Source of the DNA: Flavobacteriales bacterium
GTDB taxonomy: Bacteria; Bacteroidota; Bacteroidia; Flavobacteriales; Flavobacteriaceae
Length of the DNA stretch: 44,932 bases
NCBI GenBank assembly: GCA_011525195.1
Contig: WTIP01000087.1
Coordinates: 1 to 44,932 of the forward strand
Direction of reading: 5' to 3'
Shown here: piece by piece, positions 8,314 to 18,184 of the stretch
Layout: each line of letters begins with the position of its first letter
Numbering within the stretch: position 1 is the first letter of the stretch
Position numbers and translations under genes: made by a program
The notes under the pieces: model-generated
What the model was told of the DNA's origin: nothing
Databases searched by the model: none
Seen by the model: only the letters and a program-made list of their open reading frames with translations

Positions 8314-11300
8314 TTAAATTAAACACTTTAATGCATTCTCAAAAGCCATAATCCAAGGACTAACTTCATCTTTTCTGCCAGAAGGGTAATGCGCCCAGTT
8401 CCAAGGAAAAGTAGAGCGCTCTAAATGCGGCATCATTACGAGATGACGTCCGTCTTTAGAGCATAACATGGCCGCGTTATAGTCTGAACCATTAGGGTTT
8501 GAGGGGTAATCAGTATAGAGGTATTTGCCAGGAATTTCATAGTGGTGTTCTGCTTCTGGTAGGGAGAATTTTCCCTCTCCATGAGCGGCCCAAATCCCCA
8601 ATGTACTCCCTTCTAAACCTTTTAACATAATCGCAGCACTTTTTTGAATACTTACAGCGGTAAAGATGCACTCAAATTTTTTAGAATCGTTGTGAAGCAT
8701 CTTAGGTTTTTTTGTATCTAAGGGATTAAGCAGGCCGAGTTCTATAAATAATTGACAACCATTACACACGCCAAGTGACAAGGTATCTGGGCGGTTAAAA
8801 AAGTTTGTCAGAGCGGTTTTAGCACGTTCATTGTATTTGATTGCTCCTGCCCATCCCTTTGCTGAACCTAATACATCAGAATTTGAAAATCCGCCTACCG
8901 CTACTAGAAATTGAATATCCTCCAGTGTTTCTCTTCCCTCCAGCAGATCTGTCATATGCACATCACGCACTTCAAATCCACAAAGGTCCATGGCATAGGC
9001 CATTTCTCGTTCTGAATTACTCCCTTTTTCTCGCAGCACAGCAGCTTTAATTTTTTTCTTTAGCGGTTTAGGAAGTTTTCCATTAAAGGTGGCCGGAAAC
9101 TGAAATTGTAAGGGCTGTTTGAGGCTATTTTCTGCTCTGGATTTTGCAAGTGCTGGGGTGGTTTGTTGAAGTTCTAAAGCAGCAGAGGTCGACATCCATG
9201 ATTTTCGCATCGCAGCAATATTGAACTCGAAAGAATTAAATTCGAGGAGACCTTTTGCATTGACTTCACCCAGTTTTATGGCTTTTATTTTCTGATTTTT
9301 TAATAGGGCTGTCAGATTTTCTTTTGATTGAAGTACGATAGCTGGTTTTTCAGAAAATAGTAATTTAACAAAATCTGTTTCTTCAAAGGAGGAAAAATCC
9401 AAAGACATTCCCATCTCATTGGTAGAGAAGCACATTTCTAATAAAGTAGTGATCAAACCTCCCGAGCCGATATCATGACCAGCTTCAATTTTTTCTTTTT
9501 TGATAAGGTCTTGAACAGCATCAAAGACAGTTTTGAAATAGGCCGCATCTTGAACAGTGGGCGCTGAGCGGCCAATGGCATTTTGATTTTGAGCAAAAGA
9601 GCTGCCCCCTAAGTGAAATTCATCTTGACACAAATCAATATAATAAAGAGAACCACTATTTAATTTCGCAACAGGGGTAACCACTTTTTTTACATCAGAA
9701 CAATGCCCTGCTGCAGAAATAATTACAGTGCCCGGAGCCAAAACATCACCCTTTGGATATTTTTGCTTCATGGAGAGGGAGTCTTTTCCCGTTGGGATAT
9801 TTATTCCTAGGGCAATGGCAAAATCGGAACAGGCCTTTACTGCCTGATAGAGACGGGCGTCTTCCCCTTCATTATTACAGGGCCACATCCAATTTGCTGA
9901 GAGGGAAACACTTTGAATTCCATTAGCCAAAGGAGCCCAAATAATATTTGTTAGCGCTTCTGCAATAGCATTGATACTTCCTTTTTCAGGATCAATTAAA
10001 CCGCTGACTGGAGCATGGCCTATCGAAGTTGCGATACCGGCAGCACCCTTATAATCTAGTGCAACTACACCACAGTTACTCAAGGGAAGTTGAAGTTCTC
10101 CTACACATTGTTGTTGGGCCACTCTACCCGTAACGCAACGGTCTACCTTATTGGTAAGCCAGTCTTTACAAGCAACCGCCTCTAGCTGTAAAACCTCATG
10201 AATATACTGGTCTAGATGTGCTATTTGATAAGCTACTTCTGCATATTCAGTATTTATTTTTTTGTCCTCCATTACGGTCTTGGGAGCACTACCGAAAAGC
10301 GCATCTAAGGAGAGATCAATGGGCTTTTCACCTGTTTTTTCAGAAACAAAACAAAAGTGATGATTTTCTGAAACTTCACCTACAATATAAAAAGGAGCCC
10401 TTTCTCGGGCGGCTATTTTTTCAAGTAAAAGTGCATCTTCAGGTGCTAAAATAAGCCCCATCCGTTCCTGGGACTCATTTCCAATAATTTCTTTTGCCGA
10501 TAAAGTAGCATCCCCGATGGGTAATGCATCGAGTTGGATGGTACCCCCCGTCTCTTCTACTAATTCTGAAAGACAGTTGAGGTGCCCACCAGCACCATGA
10601 TCGTGAATTGAAATGATGGGATTTGTTGGCGCTTCTACGAGCGCCCGAATTGCATTCGCCACTCTTTTTTGCATCTCAGGGTTAGAACGCTGAACCGCAT
10701 TGAGCTCTATAGCGCTACCAAAAGCACCTGTATCTGCTGATGAAACAGCAGCACCACCCATACCAATCCGATAATTATCACCCCCTAAAACAATGATTTT
10801 ATCCCCTTTTTTGGGTTTTAACTTTTGAGCTTGCTCTTTTTTGGCAAATCCAATACCACCCGCGAGCATAATAACCTTATCATACCCTAATGCCCGTTTA
10901 TTTTCTTGGTGTTCAAAAGTGAGTAGGGAACCTGTAATGAGAGGCTGACCAAATTTATTTCCGAAGTCTGAGGCTCCATTTGAGGCTTTAATGAGAATAT
11001 CAATAGGGGTTTGATACAACCATTTTCGCTCAGGAAAAGGAAATTCTTTGAGATTATTTTGAATACGTGAGTAAGGCGTCATATAAACAGCAGTACCAGC
11101 AAGAGGAATAGAGCCTTGACCGCCTGCTAAGCGGTCTCTGATTTCTCCACCTGAGCCGGTAGCAGCCCCATTGAAGGGCTCAACAGTTGTGGGGAAATTG
11201 TGAGTTTCTGCTTTTAAAGAAATTACACTATGGGCTGAAGTTTTGATAAAACGACTCGGCACTTCTCCCTTTTCTGGCGCAAATTGCTCTATGATTGGAC

Positions 11301-11943
11301 CCTCAATAAATGCTACATTGTCTTTGTAGGCTGAGACTATAGTATTGGGATGTATTTGAGCTGTTTTTTTGATGAGCTTGAAGAGGCTGCTTTCCTGTTT
11401 TTTTCCATCGATAACAAATTCTCCATTGAAAATTTTATGCCGACAATGTTCAGAATTAACTTGTGAAAAACCAAACACTTCAGAGTCAGTAAGCGGTCGA
11501 TTTAATGACTTAGAAAGTGCTTCAAGATAAGAGACTTCTTCTTGGTTTAGGGCGAGTCCCTCTTGGGTGTTGTAGGCGGCGATATCGTGGATTTCAATTA
11601 TACTTTCGGGAAGAATAGCTACTTTAAATAAGTCCTGCGCTAAATCAGTAACCAATGCGACAAGCATAGGGTCTGGTTGGCTCATCTGGTTTTTAGCTTC
11701 GTAAACTTCTATGCGTTCAATACCACTGAGGCCCATATTTTGGGTAATTTCTACTGCATTGGTACTCCAGGGAGTAACCATTGTTGCTCGAGGGCCATAA
11801 AACGCTCCTTTTATTGTAGAGGTACTCAAAAAAGGGGCGCCGCTAAAAAGCCAGCTTAATTTTTCTAATTCTGAATTGGGAAGTTCAAGCTTGCATTGAA
11901 CAGCAAATACTTGGTTTTTGGGATCGCCAAAAAAGAGGATCAT
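8314..11943 (-). CDS. purL: phosphoribosylformylglycinamidine synthase, single-chain form
   Basis: 'FGFSQVNSEHCRHKIFNGEF', 'SLKAETHNFPTTVEPFNGAATGSGGEIRD', C-terminal glutaminase 'LGVCNGCQLF'. Preferred start MILFFGDPKNQ at 11943. Confidence 0.96.
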   Translation of the reverse strand: MILFFGDPKNQVFAVQCKLELPNSELEKLSWLFSGAPFLSTSTIKGAFYGPRATMVTPWSTNAVEITQNMGLSGIERIEVYEAKNQMSQPDPMLVALVTDLAQDLFKVAILPESIIEIHDIAAYNTQEGLALNQEEVSYLEALSKSLNRPLTDSEVFGFSQVNSEHCRHKIFNGEFVIDGKKQESSLFKLIKKTAQIHPNTIVSAYKDNVAFIEGPIIEQFAPEKGEVPSRFIKTSAHSVISLKAETHNFPTTVEPFNGAATGSGGEIRDRLAGGQGSIPLAGTAVYMTPYSRIQNNLKEFPFPERKWLYQTPIDILIKASNGASDFGNKFGQPLITGSLLTFEHQENKRALGYDKVIMLAGGIGFAKKEQAQKLKPKKGDKIIVLGGDNYRIGMGGAAVSSADTGAFGSAIELNAVQRSNPEMQKRVANAIRALVEAPTNPIISIHDHGAGGHLNCLSELVEETGGTIQLDALPIGDATLSAKEIIGNESQERMGLILAPEDALLLEKIAARERAPFYIVGEVSENHHFCFVSEKTGEKPIDLSLDALFGSAPKTVMEDKKINTEYAEVAYQIAHLDQYIHEVLQLEAVACKDWLTNKVDRCVTGRVAQQQCVGELQLPLSNCGVVALDYKGAAGIATSIGHAPVSGLIDPEKGSINAIAEALTNIIWAPLANGIQSVSLSANWMWPCNNEGEDARLYQAVKACSDFAIALGINIPTGKDSLSMKQKYPKGDVLAPGTVIISAAGHCSDVKKVVTPVAKLNSGSLYYIDLCQDEFHLGGSSFAQNQNAIGRSAPTVQDAAYFKTVFDAVQDLIKKEKIEAGHDIGSGGLITTLLEMCFSTNEMGMSLDFSSFEETDFVKLLFSEKPAIVLQSKENLTALLKNQKIKAIKLGEVNAKGLLEFNSFEFNIAAMRKSWMSTSAALELQQTTPALAKSRAENSLKQPLQFQFPATFNGKLPKPLKKKIKAAVLREKGSNSEREMAYAMDLCGFEVRDVHMTDLLEGRETLEDIQFLVAVGGFSNSDVLGSAKGWAGAIKYNERAKTALTNFFNRPDTLSLGVCNGCQLFIELGLLNPLDTKKPKMLHNDSKKFECIFTAVSIQKSAAIMLKGLEGSTLGIWAAHGEGKFSLPEAEHHYEIPGKYLYTDYPSNPNGSDYNAAMLCSKDGRHLVMMPHLERSTFPWNWAHYPSGRKDEVSPWIMAFENALKCLI

Positions 11944-11961
11944 ACCAGTAAAGTTAAAGCA

Positions 11962-11969
11962 CAAAAATA
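11962..11969 (-). promoter_or_regulatory. Putative Bacteroidota -7 element (TATTTTTG) for purL
   Basis: Matches TAnnTTTG about 19 nt upstream of the purL ATG; no clear -33 element. Confidence 0.4.
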
Positions 11970-12121
11970 AGGCTTTCCGCTCACATATTTAACTTGGAAT
12001 AACAGCTTATAAATGAAGTTATCTTCTTTTTATTCACAGTTTTTTTATTCCCTAAAAGTGACGCTCCTGCAAAGTGAAAATTTAGCAAGAATTTTTATCT
12101 TTAGATTATAAAAAGTTAAAG

Positions 12122-13087
12122 ATGATGCAACCAGCACCCCCTGAAAACGCCCACAAGGAAATTCCCGGAAACCCTTCCACAGCCAAGAGCAGTAAGCTTG
12201 CTTTAAGGACTGAGGCTGATGCGGATAACCTTAGGGTATTGTCTATTGAAGATTGGCAATTTTGGCTCCGTAATGGCTATATCGTAATAAAGAACGCCAT
12301 CTCTAGGGAGCAAGCTCAAAAAACGGCTGATTTTTTATGGGAATTTGAAGAAAAAGATCCGTTAAACCCTGCGACCTGGTATACCCAGGCCCGCGCTGAA
12401 ATGCAAATGAAAGAACTTCAGGGTACAGGTATGGTTGAAGTTTACAATCACCAATTACTTTGGGAAAATAGACAGACCAAAAGGGTATACGATGCCTTTG
12501 TAGATATTTGGGGAACTGAAAAATTATGGGCGACCATAGACCGAGCGAATTTAAATTTCCCAATACGAAAAGGTTTTGAATACAAAGGATTTATTCACTG
12601 GGACTACGACCCAGAAACCAAACCACAAAATGTACAAGGTGTATTGGCACTCGCTGATCAAACTGATACTGAAATGGGAGGATTTCAATGTATCCCTTGG
12701 CTTTTCAGAAATTATGATACCTGGAAACAAAGCCAGCCCAAAGATCGGAATCGCTATCAGCCAGATATTAGCGGTTTGGAGCAGCACATTGTAAAAGTGC
12801 CCCTGGAAGCAGGTGATTTATTGATTTTCAATAGTCTAGAACCTCATGGGATTCGACCCAATAATTCCAATGATAAAGTGCGTATTGCACAATATATTTC
12901 GATGATGCCAGCAGAGGAAGAAAATCAAGCGCTCAAAGAATGGCGTATTCAGTCATGGAAAAATAGAATTGCACCTGAAGGACATGCTTTTCCTGGCGAT
13001 CCTAGAAATTGGGAACAAACCAAATATCAAACAGCTCAACTGAGCGCTTTGGGAGAAAAATTATTAGGTGCTCGTTCTTGGGAGTAG
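12122..13087 (+). CDS. phytanoyl-CoA dioxygenase (PhyH) family protein
   Basis: 'NGYIVIKNAISREQAQKTADFLWEF'; Fe(II)/2OG-like 'HWDYD' and 'GDLLIFNSLEPHGIRPNNS'. Confidence 0.82.
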   Translation: MMQPAPPENAHKEIPGNPSTAKSSKLALRTEADADNLRVLSIEDWQFWLRNGYIVIKNAISREQAQKTADFLWEFEEKDPLNPATWYTQARAEMQMKELQGTGMVEVYNHQLLWENRQTKRVYDAFVDIWGTEKLWATIDRANLNFPIRKGFEYKGFIHWDYDPETKPQNVQGVLALADQTDTEMGGFQCIPWLFRNYDTWKQSQPKDRNRYQPDISGLEQHIVKVPLEAGDLLIFNSLEPHGIRPNNSNDKVRIAQYISMMPAEEENQALKEWRIQSWKNRIAPEGHAFPGDPRNWEQTKYQTAQLSALGEKLLGARSWE

Positions 13088-13122
13088 CTATGGGCTTTTC
13101 TAGAATATAAGAACTAGAGAGA

Positions 13123-13590
13123 TTAGACTAGAATCATTATAATTGACAGTACCATGCCTGCTAGAGTAAAATAAATTGCCTTTTTGAAAATATCAGTATG
13201 AGGTAAAAACATCCAATAAGCAGAGAAAACAAAAAAGAGAAGCGCTACCCCAAAAAATAAATTGAGATAATATAAGGGAGAGTTGTTTGTAGCCTTGTGC
13301 ATTTTCTCCATCATTCCCAATATTTTTGGTGGTTGGGCTTGTAGGTAAGATATTTCGCCTGTTTCACTGTTGTAATTGAGTTCTTTTGCTCCCCTTATTT
13401 CAGGAGGGGTTTCCAACCCTTTTTCTATAGTACGCTCTATTTTTACATACTTTTTAAATGTATCTGTGGTTCTGTATGTGAGGGTGATGCCTGTTAGGGC
13501 GTACATAAACATGATACCTGCGAGAAAAAAACCTAGATAGCGGTGTATAACTCTGATTTTATTGCTTGTTTTTATTGAATTGATTTTCAT
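13123..13590 (-). CDS. PepSY-associated TM helix domain membrane protein
   Basis: 'KIRVIHRYLGFFLAGIMFMYALTGITLTYR' plus two C-terminal TM helices. Confidence 0.7.
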   Translation of the reverse strand: MKINSIKTSNKIRVIHRYLGFFLAGIMFMYALTGITLTYRTTDTFKKYVKIERTIEKGLETPPEIRGAKELNYNSETGEISYLQAQPPKILGMMEKMHKATNNSPLYYLNLFFGVALLFFVFSAYWMFLPHTDIFKKAIYFTLAGMVLSIIMILV

Positions 13591-13662
13591 TTTTTAATTT
13601 ACTTTTTCCTGCGATAAGCTTATTTGCTTGTGAATTTACTATTTAATTTAAATTAATCTTAA

Positions 13663-14874
13663 TCAGTATTTGCGTTTTAGTTTTGCGATATAAAATCCAT
13701 CAAATTGGGTTTGATGCGTGAAAAAAGTTTGCGCTTTCTCCAGTTCAAAGCATTGTCCTTTTTCTGAATCCAAAAATCGAGTTATTTGATACTGGTTTTC
13801 ATCGGGAAAAATAGAACAAGTAGCGTATACCAGTAGGCCTCCTTTTTTTACAAGTAAGGCATTTTTTTGTAGGATTTCTTCTTGTAGTTTTAGTAGCGCT
13901 TCAATTTTTTTAGGATTCATATGCCATTTGGCCGCTGGGTTTCTTCTTAAAACCCCCAACCCACTACAAGGGGCATCTATAAGCACAGCAGTTGCAGATC
14001 CCTCAGCGAGTTGTTTTGTATGTTTGACATCTATAGGAATTGTTTCAATAATAGTTACCCCATTTCGAGCCGCTCTTTTTTTGAGTAGTTCTAATTTTTT
14101 AGCAGTATCAAAAGCAATGATTTTACCTTTATTTTCCATGAGAGCTGCAATATGTAGACTTTTTCCACCACTTCCCGCGCAGGCATCTATAATGAGATCT
14201 TCAGCTTTTGGCTTTACCCAATGAGCCACTCTTTGAGAATTGGCATCTTGAATTTCAAATCGACCTTCACGATAGAAGGGGTGTTGACTTAAATTTAGAT
14301 GTTTATCGATTACAATTGCTTCTGGCACTTCTTTAGACAATACGGCATTGAGCGTTAAATCTTTATTTAATTGGTGCAAAAGAGCTTCAGTCTTGCCTTT
14401 AAGGGTATTAGCTCGTAATACCAGGGGCGCTTGTTCATTAAGCGCTTGACATTCTTCTTTCCAGACTCTTTCTTTAAAACTTTTCCGTCCAAGCTCGTCG
14501 AGCCAATCAGGAATTGAAGCCCTAATTTGAAGCGGAAGTGAATCGTGATTTTGGGGAGATTTAAGTTTTAAATTTTGAATATTTGAAAACTCTTCCCATT
14601 TTGCCAGTAGACCTTGTTTTGTAAGAATCCAAACTCCAAAAAGTTCCCATAAATAATTTACAGACGCAGGATTTAAATCACCCAAATACTCATAATATCT
14701 TTTCCAACGGATGCAGTCGAGCAGGGCTTCCCCAATAGTTCTTCGATCACGAGAGCCCCATTTATTATTTTGCTTTAAAATTTTATTGAGACTCGGCCTT
14801 AAGGCTTGTTTTTGAATAAGAATGAGTTCAAGTCCTCGGATTACTCCTATTGCAAGATTTCGATGAATTTTCAC
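13663..14874 (-). CDS. RsmB/NOP family 16S rRNA cytosine-5 methyltransferase
   Basis: 'DACAGSGGKSLHIAALM', 'LIDAPCSGLGVLRRNPAAKW', 'LVYATCSIFPDENQYQI'. Confidence 0.92.
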   Translation of the reverse strand: MKIHRNLAIGVIRGLELILIQKQALRPSLNKILKQNNKWGSRDRRTIGEALLDCIRWKRYYEYLGDLNPASVNYLWELFGVWILTKQGLLAKWEEFSNIQNLKLKSPQNHDSLPLQIRASIPDWLDELGRKSFKERVWKEECQALNEQAPLVLRANTLKGKTEALLHQLNKDLTLNAVLSKEVPEAIVIDKHLNLSQHPFYREGRFEIQDANSQRVAHWVKPKAEDLIIDACAGSGGKSLHIAALMENKGKIIAFDTAKKLELLKKRAARNGVTIIETIPIDVKHTKQLAEGSATAVLIDAPCSGLGVLRRNPAAKWHMNPKKIEALLKLQEEILQKNALLVKKGGLLVYATCSIFPDENQYQITRFLDSEKGQCFELEKAQTFFTHQTQFDGFYIAKLKRKY

Positions 14875-14889
14875 AAGAATAAATTTAAC

Positions 14890-15363
14890 TTATTCTTTTT
14901 CCTTTCCCTTTTCTTGCTCTTTTTTAGGCCGATTTCTCATCCGATTCAGCATAACTTGATCAAATTCCTTTTCTTGATGAAGAATTCTGAGTACTTCTTT
15001 AGGACGAATAAGTTTAAGGAGTTTTTGATTTCTCTCGTGTTTAATGGTCATGCCTAATTGCTCAAACTGGAAATACTCATTGATGTATTTGGAGGCACTT
15101 TCTGATGAAATGGTATCAAACGCATTTGACACCTCTTGTCTTACTTTTCTTTTGAGGAGCCAAACTTCATTGTGGTAACGGTTTTCATATTCGTCGAAAA
15201 GGTCATAAAAATTGGCTTTTTCAGTTTCATTTAGTTTGGTATTTTCAATAATGAAATCCCGTTTCATTGTTTTAAATTTTTGAAACCTTTCGTTGTTTTG
15301 CGCTTGGACGAGCAGGGCCATATAAAAGAAAAAAAAGAAACTTAAAAATTTGATAGTGTTCAT
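14890..15363 (-). CDS. Spy/CpxP-like periplasmic helical protein, candidate sensor in an ECF sigma module
   Basis: Signal peptide; 'TKLNETEKANFYDLFDEYENRYHNEVWLLKRKVRQE' amphipathic helices; third gene of a sigma/TM-protein/periplasmic-protein trio. Confidence 0.6.
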   Translation of the reverse strand: MNTIKFLSFFFFFYMALLVQAQNNERFQKFKTMKRDFIIENTKLNETEKANFYDLFDEYENRYHNEVWLLKRKVRQEVSNAFDTISSESASKYINEYFQFEQLGMTIKHERNQKLLKLIRPKEVLRILHQEKEFDQVMLNRMRNRPKKEQEKGKEKE

Positions 15364-15366
15364 CTT

Positions 15367-15780
15367 TTAAGGCTTAAGGATTTGGTTTATCGTTGTTTCA
15401 ATTTCACTTTCCTCCAACATAGAATAGACCTCAAAACCGTCAAAATCTTCAAGGTAATAACTCTCAATAAACTCATTTAAAGCCTGTTCTCTTTCTGTTT
15501 CAATAGGGGGTTGTTGTTGCGTAAGTGTAAGTAAAAAAAGTATTGCGGCTACCGCAGCTGTAATACTGTAATAGATTTTTTTAAAACTCGGTTTACTTGA
15601 AGTAACAGAATTATTGGTTTGCTGAAGCAGTGCAGACTCTAACTTTTCAAAATAATTCTCAGGGGTACTGAAAGGATTTAATTTTGAAATAGAATCTATT
15701 GGGTGAATCAATTGCTCTTCGAGCTGATCAAAATACCCTTTTGGTACTTTAAACGGATTTTGTTTTTTAAAGTCTGTCAT
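15367..15780 (-). CDS. single-TM candidate anti-sigma factor with duplicated NPF-YF-LE motif
   Basis: N-terminal 'NPFKVPKGYFDQLEEQL' and 'NPFSTPENYFEKLESAL', TM 'YSITAAVAAILFLLTL'; overlaps the sigma gene by 14 nt. Confidence 0.55.
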   Translation of the reverse strand: MTDFKKQNPFKVPKGYFDQLEEQLIHPIDSISKLNPFSTPENYFEKLESALLQQTNNSVTSSKPSFKKIYYSITAAVAAILFLLTLTQQQPPIETEREQALNEFIESYYLEDFDGFEVYSMLEESEIETTINQILKP

Positions 15781-16315
15781 TCAGTTCAGTTTTAATTTTT
15801 TTTACCGCATGATGATAGGAGGCTTTTAGGGCTCCGATACTTGTATCTAATACTTTAGAGATCATCTCATAGGGCATGTCATCAAAATACTTCATATTAA
15901 AAACGATGCGTTGTTTTTCAGGTAAGCGGGCAACTAATTTCTGAAGTTCTAATGCTGCTTGATCTCCATCAAAATAAGAATCTGCAGTTAAACCTTCTGC
16001 TTTGGCTTCCACCCATTCCTGGTTTTGCAATCCCATTTTAGCCGCTTTACTATTAATAAAATTTAATGCTTCATTGGTTGCAATTCGATACATCCAAGTA
16101 AAGAGCGTACTGTTTTCCCTGAATTTGTCAATATTCAAATGAACCTTAATAAAAGTATTCTGAACCACGTCATGCGCATCATCGTGATCAAGTACTAACT
16201 TTCGAATATGCCAGTACAAGCGTTCTTTGTAATCAGAGACCAATTTTCTGAACGCTTCTTCTTTAGTAAGCGGGTCTTTGAGTGCGTGTACAAATAATGA
16301 TTGCTGTTCCAACAA
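15767..16315 (-). CDS. RNA polymerase sigma factor, sigma-70/ECF family
   Basis: Region 2 'DHDDAHDVVQNTFIKVHLNIDKF...FTWMYRIATNEALNF'; region 4 'LPEKQRIVFNMKYFDDMPYEMISKVLDTSIGALKASYHHAVKKI'. Confidence 0.94.
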   Translation of the reverse strand: MLEQQSLFVHALKDPLTKEEAFRKLVSDYKERLYWHIRKLVLDHDDAHDVVQNTFIKVHLNIDKFRENSTLFTWMYRIATNEALNFINSKAAKMGLQNQEWVEAKAEGLTADSYFDGDQAALELQKLVARLPEKQRIVFNMKYFDDMPYEMISKVLDTSIGALKASYHHAVKKIKTELNDRL

Positions 16316-16357
16316 CGTTACGGTTTAAATCTATAGACAAGATAAAAAGAAAAAAGT

Positions 16358-18184
16358 TTAATCCATTTGCTGCATATACACCCAGCTTTTGTAGTCCTTA
16401 TTATTTTTTATGAGAAGCTGATGGGTTCCTGAGTCACTAATTTGACCTTCTTTCACTACCAAAATAAGGTCAGCATGTTGGACAGTAGACAGGCGGTGAG
16501 CGATTACTAAAGAAGTTCTATTTTTCATTAATTCCTCTAGGGCCTGTTGTATTTGCTGTTCAGATTGAGTATCTAAAGCAGCTGTAGCCTCGTCTAAGAT
16601 GAGTAATTCGGGGTTTTTCACTAAGGCACGAGCAATCGTTAATCGTTGCTTTTGTCCTCCTGATAGTTTATTTCCTCCCTCTCCAATGATTGTTTCATAG
16701 CCCTCCGGCAATTGGTGAATAAAATCGGTAGCATTTGCGGCATGTACTGCAGCCTCTATTTGCTTTCTATCTGCCTTTGGATTTCCCAATATCAAATTGG
16801 CGTAGACGGTATCATTAAAAAGGATAGATTCTTGAGAGACAAGACTGATTTTCTCATAAAGGCTTTTCTTTTTGATATTATGGAGGGGTATTCCATCAAT
16901 TGTAATAAGGCCCCGATCAGGTTCATAAAAGCGATTGAGAAGGTGCGTAATACTTGTTTTACCGCTTCCTGAGGGACCCACCAGAGCAACAAGCTGTCCT
17001 TTTTTTATCTCAAAAGACAATTGTTTTAATACTTGTTTTTTACCATAGCTGAAACTGACTTGATCAAAAATGATGCTTTTTGAAAAAGACTGCAAAGGTT
17101 GTGCGGAAGGGCTGTCTTCTAAGTAATCAGGCGCATTTAGTATTGTTAAAATGCGCTCCGCCGCAGCATTGCCTTTTTGAATACTATAACTCGCTTTGCT
17201 GATTGATTTAGCAGGGGTGAGTATATTATAAGCCAGCCCCATATAAACAATAAAAGAGGTTCCAGAAATACTTTTTTCTATTAGCACCATAGAACCTCCG
17301 AACCAAAGCAAAACACCTATAGCTGTAATCCCTAAAAACTCACTTGTAGGACCCGCTAGGCTTGCTCGGTGGAGTAACTGGTTGGAAAAGGTATAAAATC
17401 GTGTGGTAGCCGCTTTAAATTTTGATTTAAAATAATCTCCAGCAGTAAAGATTTTAATTATTTTTTGGCCGTTGACTGTTTCATCTAAAAGCGATAAAAA
17501 ATCACCCTGCTCTTTTTGAATTTTTGCTGATTGATTTTTAAGTTTTTTTCCAATAAATGAGATAATAAGCCCTGAAATAGGGATAAATAAAAGAGCAAAT
17601 AAAGTCAGTTTTACACTAAAAAATAACATGGCTAGCATAGAAAACAGTATAGTAAGAGGTTCTCTTACGAGTAATTCTAACAGAGATAAAAAAGAAACCT
17701 GAAGCTCACTAACATCACTTGTAATTGTAGCCATTAAATCTCCTTTTTTTTGTTTTGAAAAATAGGAAATGGGAAGATTAATAATTTTATGATAAATAGA
17801 AGTGCGCAGGTCCCTTACAATTCCATTTCGCAAATAGGTAATAAAAAACAAAGCAAAATAATTCGAGATATTTTTTAAGAGAAATAAGCTTAATACAAGA
17901 CCGATTACAAGTAGTAATGTATTTTCTGGATTTTCATCTATCCGAGAAGCGATAAGGTAATTAAAATGGCCTTTAATATATTCGGGAAAATTAAAAACCC
18001 CCTCATAAGAAGGAGGTTTATACTGTGCTTGGCTCTTACCAAATAGAACATCCAGCATAGGTATGAGAGCGATAAAAGACAAGGCGCTAAAAAGGGCGTA
18101 CAGGGAGTTAAAAAAAATATTTAGAAAAGCATAAGCTCTATAGGGCCACCCAAATTTCAAAATTTTTTGGAAAGCACTATTCAT
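16358..18184 (-). CDS. ABC transporter ATP-binding protein/permease (MsbA-like)
   Basis: N-terminal TM region; Walker A 'VGPSGSGKTS', signature 'LSGGQKQRLTIARAL', Walker B 'LLILDEATAALD', 'VIAHRLSTVQ'. Confidence 0.95.
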   Translation of the reverse strand: MNSAFQKILKFGWPYRAYAFLNIFFNSLYALFSALSFIALIPMLDVLFGKSQAQYKPPSYEGVFNFPEYIKGHFNYLIASRIDENPENTLLLVIGLVLSLFLLKNISNYFALFFITYLRNGIVRDLRTSIYHKIINLPISYFSKQKKGDLMATITSDVSELQVSFLSLLELLVREPLTILFSMLAMLFFSVKLTLFALLFIPISGLIISFIGKKLKNQSAKIQKEQGDFLSLLDETVNGQKIIKIFTAGDYFKSKFKAATTRFYTFSNQLLHRASLAGPTSEFLGITAIGVLLWFGGSMVLIEKSISGTSFIVYMGLAYNILTPAKSISKASYSIQKGNAAAERILTILNAPDYLEDSPSAQPLQSFSKSIIFDQVSFSYGKKQVLKQLSFEIKKGQLVALVGPSGSGKTSITHLLNRFYEPDRGLITIDGIPLHNIKKKSLYEKISLVSQESILFNDTVYANLILGNPKADRKQIEAAVHAANATDFIHQLPEGYETIIGEGGNKLSGGQKQRLTIARALVKNPELLILDEATAALDTQSEQQIQQALEELMKNRTSLVIAHRLSTVQHADLILVVKEGQISDSGTHQLLIKNNKDYKSWVYMQQMD

